The position numbers and the translations under genes are program-made. Below the pieces are notes generated by a model. That model saw only the letters and a program-made list of their open reading frames with translations, made no database searches and had not been told where the DNA came from. 5,740 nt of DNA. Origin: Bacillota bacterium. Its GTDB lineage: Bacteria > Bacillota > UBA4882 > UBA8346. The stretch is taken from positions 1 to 5,740 of the forward strand of contig JAEZJQ010000072.1 of NCBI GenBank assembly GCA_023436305.1, written 5' to 3'. Position 1 is the first letter of the stretch, and each line of letters starts with the position of its first letter. Shown piece after piece: positions 1-5,740 of the stretch.

Positions 1-2193
1 GGTCTGGTTGCCGGAGAAGGTCCAGGCTAAAGTCCAACCATTAACCGCCGTGGAGGTATTATTTTTGATCGTAACGCTGACTGTAGCTCCGCTGCCCCAG
101 TCGTTCATACTATAGGTTACTACATAAGTGCCGGCACCTGGAGTCGGGGTAGGCGTCGCAGGTACTACCGTCGGGGTGGGGGTTACAGCTCCTGACGTCG
201 GGGTCGGGGTTGCAGGTTTAACCGTCGGGGTCGGAGTTACAACTGCTGACGTCGGTGTCGGGGTTGCAGGTTTAACCGTCGGGGTCGCGGTTGCAGGTGG
301 CGGTGTAACATTCCCGGGTTCATTACCATACAGTTTCGTGGTACCGTTATAAATCGGAATATAAGCCGTTTTGGTCACGGTATTCGTTATCCCGGTATAC
401 GAAAAGTCATTGGCCGGATTCCAATAGTTGGTCCCATCCGGAGCCGAGATTCGGAATTGAACTTCTCCGGAATATTCTGATTGCCCACCGGGATAAATAC
501 TGGTGCCATCCGTAAAACTTACTTTCACATAATAAATATTCCCTTGATATTGAGTAAGCGGTGAAATAGTCGCCGGGAATTCGGCGGAACCCAATTTAAC
601 CGTAAGATTACTGACCGAAGCGCCCGCCGCAATAACCTCGGATATATCAATGTAATAATTGAAATTTAAGTTTTTGACAAACCGTGCCGGGAAAGAGGAA
701 CGGTTATTAACGAGAGCCCTGATTTCGGTATAAGTCGTTCCTGTTGAATTAATGCTGGCTTCCACAAAGAATTCATCATCCAGCGGGTCCTGAACCGGGA
801 AGTTGGAAAGAGCCGTACCGCCATAAAGGCTGTACATCTTGGCCAAGCACCCCACAAAAGCGGCGTTATAATCGCAAGCCACCTCATTGGCGGTATAGTC
901 ACTGATTACATCGGTATAGGCATCCCCTGACCCCGGTCCGCCGACTAAAGCGCCGTAAATCGTATGCCGGTGGTTGGCGGGAACAGATTGCTGATCGGAC
1001 CATGAACCATGGGCGGTCCGGTGATGAGGATGTTTCGGCGGGTTGTTTCCGAAGCCCACCACATAACTGCGGTTATTCGGATTGTCACCCAGGCAGTAAT
1101 TGACCTGGCTAATGGCGAAATTTTGATATCTGGCCTTCAAGGTGGTGTCACCGACAAAATCGGCATAAATAAAGGCCAGGAACGAGGTGTTCATGGAATA
1201 ACGCAGTGGACCCCATTGTTGCAGCCAGGCAAGTCCTCCCGGAGTATAGGTGATCTTGGAGCCGTTGACGCCTACGGTCCACCAGTTCAGGTTGTTTTCG
1301 ATGGCCGTTTTGTACTCGGTTTTACCGGTGATCCGGGTCAGCAGTAGTAAATCGGCGTAATGGTTGTCATCCCAGCTGTTGCCATATTGATACTCGATAT
1401 CCGTGGTTTGGCCTTGTTTGTTAAAGTTGGCCACGTAGGATTCGGCTTTGGTTAAATAGCCGCTGTCTTTGGTGGCCATATATAACCAAATGGCCGCAAA
1501 GCACAGTTCGTCCCAGAAACCGCTCCAGGAATTATAGTATCCGGCCGCTGCGGTATAATCGGCATCGCTGCGGGTAGTATCCGCCAAATTAAATAAACTC
1601 TTGGCATGAGTTAAGTAAGTGGTGTCACCCAGCACTAAATAACCAAGGGCCAGTGCCGCGGCGGTTTCAGCGGTAACGCAAGAAGCTTTACAATAAAAGG
1701 CCGGATATACTCCCTTTTTCTTCTCGGTGACTTCGATGGGACCCCAGAAACTATGGTCGGCGCCACCGTCACCTATTTGATAACACATATCGGTACCGCG
1801 ATCACATGCCACGAAATAATCGCATACCCATTTTAAGTTGTTTTTGAGAGCAGTGTCTTGTCCGGAGGCGATAAAGGCGGACGGCCATTCATAATAGGCC
1901 CAAGCGAGCATGGCGGCGGAGTTGGCCATGGGCAGTCCGAACTTGACGTTGTCACCGGCATCGACCCAACCGCCCTGAACGGCGCAACCCAATTGGGAAT
2001 CGCCCCGCCATAATCCTTTGGCCCGGTTCCAATCCGGCAATGTTCCGGATTGTTGGCATTCATAAAAATAAATCGATTTTTGCAAGGCTTCGGCATAATT
2101 GTATGTAGCAGCGAAAATATTATTGGTGTTGGTGTTGATTAAAACCATGCCGATCATTAAACAGATAAATATAATTAAGAAACTTTTCTTCAA
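1..2193 (-). CDS. GH9-CBM3c-linker-CBM2 secreted cellulase, C-terminus cut off by the window edge
   Basis: Secreted endo-beta-1,4-glucanase (by family), likely cleaving cellulose outside the cell. The reading frame is open for 731 codons and leaves the window inside its last domain. Residues 1-29 form a signal peptide: KK, a hydrophobic core, then a cut near FAA. The GH9 domain spans about 30-460: WVDAGDNVKF carries the likely nucleophile-activating Asp78/Asp81, the HPHHRTAHGSW motif (388-398) the substrate-binding His, and NEVACDYNAAF the acid Glu437. SWSGFWDEL (222-230) matches the GH9 calcium site. CBM3c covers about 473-625 (GGQSEYSGEVQF, WNPANDFSY). A repetitive Pro/Thr linker covers 627-688 and CBM2 starts at about 689. 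The TTG start is chosen because AGGAGG lies 7 nt upstream and it supplies the basic n-region; later ATGs fall inside the signal peptide. GH9 identity to the neighbouring cellulase is about 75% by hand alignment. A processive mode is inferred from the GH9-CBM3c pairing, not shown. Several Cys absent from the paralogue occur (124, 137, 231, 367). Confidence 0.95.
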   Translation of the reverse strand, partial: MKKSFLIIFICLMIGMVLINTNTNNIFAATYNYAEALQKSIYFYECQQSGTLPDWNRAKGLWRGDSQLGCAVQGGWVDAGDNVKFGLPMANSAAMLAWAYYEWPSAFIASGQDTALKNNLKWVCDYFVACDRGTDMCYQIGDGGADHSFWGPIEVTEKKKGVYPAFYCKASCVTAETAAALALGYLVLGDTTYLTHAKSLFNLADTTRSDADYTAAAGYYNSWSGFWDELCFAAIWLYMATKDSGYLTKAESYVANFNKQGQTTDIEYQYGNSWDDNHYADLLLLTRITGKTEYKTAIENNLNWWTVGVNGSKITYTPGGLAWLQQWGPLRYSMNTSFLAFIYADFVGDTTLKARYQNFAISQVNYCLGDNPNNRSYVVGFGNNPPKHPHHRTAHGSWSDQQSVPANHRHTIYGALVGGPGSGDAYTDVISDYTANEVACDYNAAFVGCLAKMYSLYGGTALSNFPVQDPLDDEFFVEASINSTGTTYTEIRALVNNRSSFPARFVKNLNFNYYIDISEVIAAGASVSNLTVKLGSAEFPATISPLTQYQGNIYYVKVSFTDGTSIYPGGQSEYSGEVQFRISAPDGTNYWNPANDFSYTGITNTVTKTAYIPIYNGTTKLYGNEPGNVTPPPATATPTVKPATPTPTSAVVTPTPTVKPATPTPTSGAVTPTPTVVPATPTPTPGAGTYVVTYSMNDWGSGATVSVTIKNNTSTAVNGWTLAWTFSGNQT
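137..298 (-). repeat. Three 54-bp tandem repeats encoding the Pro/Thr linker
   Basis: Three imperfect 54-bp copies (137-190, 191-244, 245-298) lie in frame inside the left-hand cellulase. Each encodes an 18-residue unit; one copy reads VKPATPTPTSAVVTPTPT. They make the flexible linker between CBM3c and CBM2. The period was measured from the recurring ACCG landmarks at 167, 221 and 275. The neighbouring cellulase has a shorter, less regular linker (about 42 residues against 62), so this one probably grew by repeat duplication. Confidence 0.9.
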
Positions 2194-2200
2194 TATGATT

Positions 2201-2206
2201 CCTCCT
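2201..2206 (-). promoter_or_regulatory. Ribosome-binding site AGGAGG for the left-hand cellulase
   Basis: On the minus strand AGGAGG is followed by a 7-nt spacer (AATCATA) and then TTG at 2193-2191. There is no in-frame ATG at a usable distance, so this site decides the TTG start. The spacing is the same as in the neighbouring gene. Confidence 0.9.
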
Positions 2207-2279
2207 AAAAATTTATATTCCATTAATCATATCACCGGAAATATCTTTTTCTAAAAACCATTAAAATTCGCCTATACAA

Positions 2280-2288
2280 CACCTCCTT
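2280..2288 (-). promoter_or_regulatory. Second Shine-Dalgarno-like site in the leader (AAGGAGGTG)
   Basis: This is a perfect anti-16S match about 89 nt upstream of the real start. The nearest possible start, TTG at 2279-2277, is only 2 nt away and would give a 15-codon reading frame (LYRRILMVFRKRYFR) ending at 2232. That spacing is poor, so translation is doubtful. The same nonamer occurs in the other leader at 5141-5133. Confidence 0.35.
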
Positions 2289-2491
2289 AAGTGAGGCAAA
2301 AATATTCATTGAATCCTGGAAACACTCCATACAACGGGTTTCAATCATTGGAATAATCCATCAATCAGATTTTTATATCAATTTAAGTTTCCTGCTACGA
2401 ATTATGGGGAATCAGCAACATGTGAATATCAAATTGTTTAATAAAATGCATAGTCCTTTCAATTGCTGAAACTTATTACAAAAAACAGCTT

Positions 2492-2506
2492 CAATAATTA
2501 TTATTG
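2492..2506. repeat. Perfect inverted repeat next to the predicted transcription start
   Basis: CAATAAT and ATTATTG flank a single central base. The repeat begins a few bases downstream of the expected start of transcription (about 2510), so it could be an operator or a weak 5' hairpin. It is made only of A/T apart from its two end bases, so chance is a real possibility. It is not found at the same place in the other leader. Confidence 0.3.
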
Positions 2507-2516
2507 TTCTATTAAT

Positions 2517-2545
2517 ATTATATTACATTTATGTTAATTTAGCAA
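2517..2545 (-). promoter_or_regulatory. Sigma-A type promoter of the left-hand cellulase gene
   Basis: On the minus strand TTGCTA (2545-2540, 4 of 6 to the TTGACA consensus) is followed by a 17-nt spacer and a perfect TATAAT (2522-2517). Both hexamers and the 17-nt spacing recur at 5410-5382 before the neighbouring gene, and the spacer sequence is nearly the same. The expected start of transcription is near 2510. Confidence 0.8.
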
Positions 2546-2631
2546 AACAGAAACGATAAAATTTAAAAGTCAGGTATTCAGACCTATATAATACTATCGA
2601 ATTAGTCCAGTCAACAAAGGTCATCGTTACT

Positions 2632-2698
2632 ATTTAAAAGAAAATAGCTCCCCATGCCCCCCACGGACTACGCGGGCAAAACATGAAAGAGCTACTTC
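2632..2698 (-). terminator. Structured Rho-independent terminator of the central cellulase gene
   Basis: Starting 31 nt after the stop, the minus strand folds into one long interrupted hairpin: a 10-bp outer stem (GAAGTAGCTC with GAGCTATTTT, two G.U pairs), a UUU/GG internal loop, a 4-bp CATG/CATG stem, a U-rich/G-rich internal loop, a CCCGCG/CGTGGG stem (one G.U) and the loop TAGTC. It is followed by a TTTTCTTTT tract. The U tract and position after the stop favour the minus strand. A second copy at 5450-5513 keeps the fold with compensatory changes. Confidence 0.8.
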
Positions 2699-2728
2699 AA
2701 AGGATAAACGATTTTATTTCAACTTTGG

Positions 2729-5059
2729 TTATTGGACCTGGCAAGCGACTCCGTTCAAAGTAATACTGGCCGGTTTAGCGTTTGTGCCACTATAGTTAAT
2801 ATTGAATCCGAAGTTTGCCGTACCCCCGTTAGCCGGGATATTGGCGTTGTATCCGGCATCTTTTACCGATACCGAAGCGCCACTTTGAGTATAGCTGCCG
2901 CACCACAGATTGGAGATCGTCTGGTTACCGGAGTAGGTCCAGGCTAAAGTCCAGCCATTGACTGCCGTGGAGGTGTTATTTTTGATCGTTACGCTGACTG
3001 TAGCTCCACTGCCCCATTCGTTCATACTATAGGTTACTACATAATTACCAGTACCTGGTGTCGGGGTCACAACTACGGGTGTCGTGGTACGAACCGGAGT
3101 TGGGGTTACGGTTCCCGGGGTCGCGGTGCGAATCGGCGTCGGGGTTCCCGGCTGCGGTGTGATATTGCCCGGGTCATTTCCATAAAGCTTGGTGGCGCCA
3201 TCATAAACCGGAATATTCGCCGTTTTGACCGTAGAACCGCCGCTTGTCGGTATTCCTTGATATGAAAAATCATTGGCCGGATTCCAGAAACTGGTCTGAT
3301 CAGGCGCTGAGATCCGGACCTGAATCTCCGCGGAATATTGTGATTGGCCACCGGGGTAGATGTTGGTCCCATCAGTAAAAGCGACATTTACGTAATAAAT
3401 ATTACCGCTATATTGAACCAGTGAGATGGTTGCTGGGAATTCCACATAGTTGGTTCCGATTTTTAAGTTGCTAGTAGTATAACCGGCATTAAATAATTCA
3501 GTTAAATCCATGTAATAACGGAAGGACAAGTTCTTCACCAGCCGTGCCGGCCAACCGGAGCGGTTATTGCAGAGCGCCTTGATTTCAGTAAAGTTAGTCC
3601 CCGAAGCATTAACTCCGGCTTCGACAAAGAACTCCTCTCCGGCTGGAGCGGTTTCCGTCGGCGGGAAATTACTAAGCGGAGTACCACCGTATAGCTCGTA
3701 CATCTTGGCCAGGCATCCCACAAAAGCGGCATTGTAATCGCAGGCCACTTCATTGGTTTGATAATTGCTGATAACATCCTCATATGCATCGCCCGAACCC
3801 GGTCCGCCGACTAACGCTCCATAAAGGGTATGGCGGTGGTTCGCCGGAATTGTTTGACTGTCGGCCCATGAACCATGAGCTGTCCGGTGATGCGGATGTT
3901 GCGGTGGATTACTTCCAAAACCCACTACATAACTCCGGTTGCTGGGATTTTGACCCAGGGCGTAATTGGTTTGCCGAACAGCAAAATCTTGATACCGTGA
4001 TTTTAAAGTAGCGTCACTGGTTAAATCACTGTAAACAAAAGCGATTAAAGCGGTGTTCATGGCGTAGCGCAATGGTCCCCATTGTTGCAGCCAGGCTAGT
4101 CCGCCCGGAGTATAGGTAATTCGGTTTCCATTGTAACCAACAGTCCACCAATCGAGGTGCATCTTAATAAAATCATGATACTGTTGCTTGCCGGTAATTT
4201 TGGCTAACATAAGTAGCGCCGAGTAATGGACGTCATCCCAGCTATTACCATATTGATACTCGATATCGGTAGACTGTCCTTGTTTATTTAAGTTGGCTAC
4301 ATAAGATTCCGCTTTGGTTAAATAAGTACTGTCATTGGTCGCCAGGTAAAGCCAGGCTGCCGCCCAGATCAATTCATCATAAAAACCGCTCCAGGATTGA
4401 TAATATCCGGATGCCGCCGTATAATCGGAATCGCTCTTGGTAGAATCAGCCAAACTAAATAAACTCTTGGCATGGGTTAAATAAGAGCTATCGCCCAATA
4501 CCAGATACCCGATGGCAAGTGCTGCGGCAGTTTGCCCGGTTACGCACGAAGCTTTACAAGAGTATGAAGGCCGGGTCATCTTCTTCTCGATGACTTCCAC
4601 CGGGCCCCACCAGGAATGGTCGTCGCCGCCACTGCCAATCTGGTATACCAAGCTCGATCCTTTATCGCATTTCACAAAATAATCCAAGACAAATTTTAGG
4701 TTGTTTTTCAGCGCGGTGCTTTGTCCCGCGCCGGAAACCGCCGTACCATATTCGTACAACGCCCAGCCAAGCATTGCAGCGGAATTAGCCATCGGCAGTT
4801 GAAACTTGACATGATCACCGGCGTCATACCAGCCGCCTTGTACGGAGTCGTTCAGACAGGAATCTCCTCGCCATTGTTTGGCCCGATTCCAGGTTGGTAG
4901 CGGCCCGGATTGTTGGCATTCATAGAAATAAATCGCTTTTTGCAACGCTTCGCCATAATTGTAAGTAGCTGCCGACACATTATTGGTGTTGGTGTTGATG
5001 TTGATTAAAAGCATTCCGATCATCAAGCAAATAAATACAACCAAAAAACTTCTCTTCAA
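2729..5059 (-). CDS. GH9-CBM3c-linker-CBM2 secreted cellulase, complete
   Basis: Complete 776-residue secreted endo-beta-1,4-glucanase, expected to cut cellulose chains outside the cell. Residues 1-30 are a signal peptide (KR, hydrophobic core, cut near VSA/A). GH9 spans about 31-460: WYDAGDHVKF with Asp79/Asp82, HPHHRTAHGSW at 388-398, and Glu437 in NEVACDYNAAF as the proton donor. SWSGFYDEL (222-230) and WDD (274-276) resemble the GH9 calcium site. CBM3c spans about 476-628 (GGQSQYSAEIQV, WNPANDFSYQG); in this family it extends the active cleft and is associated with processivity. A Pro/Thr linker runs 631-672. CBM2 runs 673-776, with Trp682, Trp719 and Tyr737 as candidate cellulose-stacking residues. 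The TTG start follows AGGAGG by 7 nt. No dockerin or SLH domain is present. Oddities: Cys720 beside the binding Trp, no N-terminal CBM2 Cys, and a short loop between RGDS and GGWYD. Promoter and terminator are its own. Confidence 0.97.
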   Translation of the reverse strand: MKRSFLVVFICLMIGMLLININTNTNNVSAATYNYGEALQKAIYFYECQQSGPLPTWNRAKQWRGDSCLNDSVQGGWYDAGDHVKFQLPMANSAAMLGWALYEYGTAVSGAGQSTALKNNLKFVLDYFVKCDKGSSLVYQIGSGGDDHSWWGPVEVIEKKMTRPSYSCKASCVTGQTAAALAIGYLVLGDSSYLTHAKSLFSLADSTKSDSDYTAASGYYQSWSGFYDELIWAAAWLYLATNDSTYLTKAESYVANLNKQGQSTDIEYQYGNSWDDVHYSALLMLAKITGKQQYHDFIKMHLDWWTVGYNGNRITYTPGGLAWLQQWGPLRYAMNTALIAFVYSDLTSDATLKSRYQDFAVRQTNYALGQNPSNRSYVVGFGSNPPQHPHHRTAHGSWADSQTIPANHRHTLYGALVGGPGSGDAYEDVISNYQTNEVACDYNAAFVGCLAKMYELYGGTPLSNFPPTETAPAGEEFFVEAGVNASGTNFTEIKALCNNRSGWPARLVKNLSFRYYMDLTELFNAGYTTSNLKIGTNYVEFPATISLVQYSGNIYYVNVAFTDGTNIYPGGQSQYSAEIQVRISAPDQTSFWNPANDFSYQGIPTSGGSTVKTANIPVYDGATKLYGNDPGNITPQPGTPTPIRTATPGTVTPTPVRTTTPVVVTPTPGTGNYVVTYSMNEWGSGATVSVTIKNNTSTAVNGWTLAWTYSGNQTISNLWCGSYTQSGASVSVKDAGYNANIPANGGTANFGFNINYSGTNAKPASITLNGVACQVQ

Positions 5060-5066
5060 AATAACT

Positions 5067-5072
5067 CCTCCT
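5067..5072 (-). promoter_or_regulatory. Ribosome-binding site AGGAGG for the central cellulase
   Basis: AGGAGG is followed by a 7-nt spacer (AGTTATT) and TTG at 5059-5057. This fixes the start at TTG rather than at a later ATG inside the signal peptide. It has the same motif and spacing as the paralogue. Confidence 0.9.
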
Positions 5073-5104
5073 CATTATTATTTTATATAAAAACAAAAAC
5101 ATTG

Positions 5105-5121
5105 TACCGGAAACACCGGTA
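5105..5121 (-). promoter_or_regulatory. Small hairpin between the two Shine-Dalgarno sites
   Basis: TACCGG and CCGGTA form a perfect 6-bp stem around the 5-nt loop TGTTT, between the upstream Shine-Dalgarno-like site and the real one. The other leader keeps only the 3' half (TTTCCGGT), so the hairpin is not conserved. A role in translation is speculative. Confidence 0.4.
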
Positions 5122-5132
5122 ATAAACACTTC

Positions 5133-5141
5133 CACCTCCTT
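5133..5141 (-). promoter_or_regulatory. Second Shine-Dalgarno-like site (AAGGAGGTG) with a possible leader reading frame
   Basis: AGGAGG is followed by 5 nt and then GTG at 5129-5127, a usable spacing. The frame from that GTG runs 49 codons (beginning MFITGVSGTMFLF) to a TAA at 4982-4980. It therefore overlaps the start of the cellulase gene in another frame. Translation here could couple to or compete with the cellulase start. The matching frame in the other leader encodes an unrelated short peptide, which argues against a conserved peptide product. Confidence 0.35.
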
Positions 5142-5381
5142 TTTTTAGCTTGGTCAATCAAGAAATTTTTAAAAGTCTTACAAATCCCGATATTTGTGCA
5201 TCAATCCCTTACGAAGTTAAGTTTTTCATAGTGCGGTTTAATCGAATGCTAGATAATCCCCCTTAAGTCAGCCAGACTTTTTTCGTTTACCCGTGATCAA
5301 TTATCCAAATCAATGATTGATATAAAATTATAATTTATGGGTCAAAAAAATTCACAGATACTCACAGTTTCTTTGGTTATT

Positions 5382-5410
5382 ATTATATTACAATTATGTT
5401 AAATTAGCAA
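5382..5410 (-). promoter_or_regulatory. Sigma-A type promoter of the central cellulase gene
   Basis: TTGCTA (5410-5405), a 17-nt spacer and TATAAT (5387-5382) on the minus strand. The hexamers equal those of the copy at 2545-2517 and the spacer differs at only a few bases, while the surrounding DNA has diverged. The expected start of transcription is near 5375. The -35 box lies only about 40 bp beyond the end of the upstream gene's terminator. Confidence 0.8.
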
Positions 5411-5449
5411 AATAAAAATATTAAAAAAGATTTATGCCGTTGCTTATCT

Positions 5450-5513
5450 AAAAAGGAAATAGCTCCCCGTGCCGCCCGCGGACTACGCGGACAAAACACG
5501 AAAGAGCTATTTC
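5450..5513 (-). terminator. Structured Rho-independent terminator of the right-hand gene
   Basis: Begins 31 nt after the stop, as in the other copy. The fold is a 10-bp perfect outer stem (GAAATAGCTC with GAGCTATTTC), a UUU/GG internal loop, a CGTG/CACG stem, a UUUU/GG internal loop, a 7-bp GTCCGCG/CGCGGGC stem (one U.G) and the loop TAGTC. It is followed by CTTTTT. Compared with the copy at 2632-2698, one A-T pair becomes G-C in the middle stem and G.U pairs become A-U or G-C. Confidence 0.8.
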
Positions 5514-5543
5514 AAAGGATATTCGATTTTATATCAACTTTGG

Positions 5544-5740
5544 TTATTGGACCTGGCAAGCTACTCCATTCAAAGTAAAGTTGGCCGGTATAGCGTTTGT
5601 GCCACTATAGTTCATATTAAATCCAAAGTTTGTCGTACCTCCGTTGGCGGAGATATTGGCGTTATATCCGGCATCTTTCACGGATACAGAGGTGCCATTT
5701 TGAGTATAACTACCACTCCACAGATTGGTGATGGTCTGGT
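5544..5740 (-). CDS. C-terminal end of a third CBM2-containing protein, probably another GH9 cellulase
   Basis: The last 64 codons plus TAA of a gene that begins beyond the right edge. The visible part is the second half of a CBM2-type cellulose-binding module, from QTITNLWSGSYTQ to the terminal NGVACQVQ. It matches residues 713-776 of the central cellulase at 54 of 64 positions. The Trp of NLW and the Tyr of AGYNAN are retained; the Cys next to that Trp in the central enzyme is Ser here. The catalytic part lies outside the window. That it is another GH9-CBM3c enzyme is inferred from the CBM2 match, the shared 3' untranslated sequence and terminator, and the tandem layout. Confidence 0.9.
   Translation of the reverse strand, partial: QTITNLWSGSYTQNGTSVSVKDAGYNANISANGGTTNFGFNMNYSGTNAIPANFTLNGVACQVQ

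Larger units (their letters stand above)
2194..2516 (-). other. Long 5' leader of the left-hand cellulase gene
   Basis: This gene-free, AT-rich stretch lies between the predicted promoter and the TTG start, giving a leader of about 315 nt. It contains an extra AAGGAGGTG at 2288-2280, the element TTTCCGGT (2241-2234) that recurs in the other leader, and a 6-bp inverted repeat (2308-2313 with 2340-2345) just upstream of a T run. I recognise no known riboswitch or CcpA-type operator. Its length matches the leader of the next gene to within about 1 nt, although most of the sequence does not align. Confidence 0.6.
5060..5381 (-). other. Long 5' leader of the central cellulase gene
   Basis: Gene-free, AT-rich leader of about 315 nt between the promoter and the TTG start. 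It holds a second Shine-Dalgarno-like site (5141-5133), a 6-bp hairpin (5105-5121) and a short TCAATCATTGA palindrome (5320-5310). Only scattered words are shared with the other leader (AAGGAGGTG, TTTCCGGT, GATTGATG). No known riboswitch class is recognised. Confidence 0.6.

Noticed and set aside
128..352. Plus-strand reading frame coding for a Gly/Val-rich, elastin-like peptide
   Set aside because: It is the antisense of the Pro/Thr linker repeat of the left-hand cellulase; the low-complexity pattern comes from the 54-bp repeats, and no ribosome-binding site is visible.
666..902. Minus-strand alternative frames here and at 1833-2096, 3106-3387 and 3535-3789
   Set aside because: They are out-of-frame readings inside the two cellulase genes, whose main frame is continuous and matches conserved domains.
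1009..1347. Plus-strand 112-codon reading frame, and similar ones at 2732-2947 and 3784-4011
   Set aside because: All lie antisense within well-supported GH9 or CBM2 coding sequence, resemble no family I recognise, and lack convincing start signals.
1..2193. Possible frameshift or pseudogene in the left-hand cellulase
   Set aside because: Translating the whole stretch gives 731 uninterrupted codons with all GH9 catalytic motifs and CBM3c present; only the window edge cuts it.
2338..2347. GTTTCAATCA, resembling the ATTGAAAC end of many CRISPR repeats
   Set aside because: Only one copy is present, with no regularly spaced repeats and no cas genes.
2641..2698. Plus-strand reading of the conserved hairpin as a riboswitch or small RNA
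   Set aside because: The motif does not match any riboswitch class I know, no plus-strand gene follows, and the U tract and post-stop position fit a minus-strand terminator better.
5265..5283. AAGTC/GACTT hairpin followed by a T run on the plus strand, a terminator-like shape
   Set aside because: The stem is only 5 bp and no plus-strand gene lies upstream; it falls inside the leader of a minus-strand gene.

Overview
The window is part of a tandem array of large secreted cellulase genes, all on the minus strand. It holds one complete gene (2729-5059, 776 codons), one gene that runs off the left edge (1-2193, first 731 codons) and the last 64 codons of a third gene that enters from the right edge (5544-5740). 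The two long genes share one architecture: signal peptide, glycoside hydrolase family 9 (GH9) catalytic domain, CBM3c module, Pro/Thr linker, and C-terminal CBM2-type cellulose-binding module. The third shows only the end of a matching CBM2. No dockerin or cell-wall anchor is visible in the complete protein, so these look like free extracellular enzymes. By homology, GH9-CBM3c enzymes are endoglucanases that are often processive.

The layout repeats with a period of about 2.87 kb. Reading along the minus strand, each unit has a sigma-A type promoter, a leader of roughly 315 nt, an AGGAGG ribosome-binding site 7 nt before a TTG start codon, the cellulase gene, and a structured hairpin terminator starting 31 nt after the stop. 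The next promoter follows within about 40-90 nt. This arrangement suggests separately transcribed genes rather than one operon. Promoter sequence and position are nearly identical in both gaps and the terminators show compensatory base changes, whereas most of the leader sequence has diverged.

The organism is probably a low- to mid-GC Gram-positive anaerobe of the Bacillota (Clostridia or a related class). This is inferred from the AGGAGG/TTG starts, consensus sigma-A promoters, AT-rich intergenic DNA, TPTP-type linkers and GH9-CBM3c architecture. The genus cannot be read from this window. No tRNA, rRNA, insertion sequence or CRISPR array is visible, and no plus-strand gene is supported.

The main unexplained features are the covarying terminator hairpins, the long leaders of equal length that each carry a second Shine-Dalgarno-like site, and the higher conservation of the CBM2-terminator end compared with the catalytic domains.
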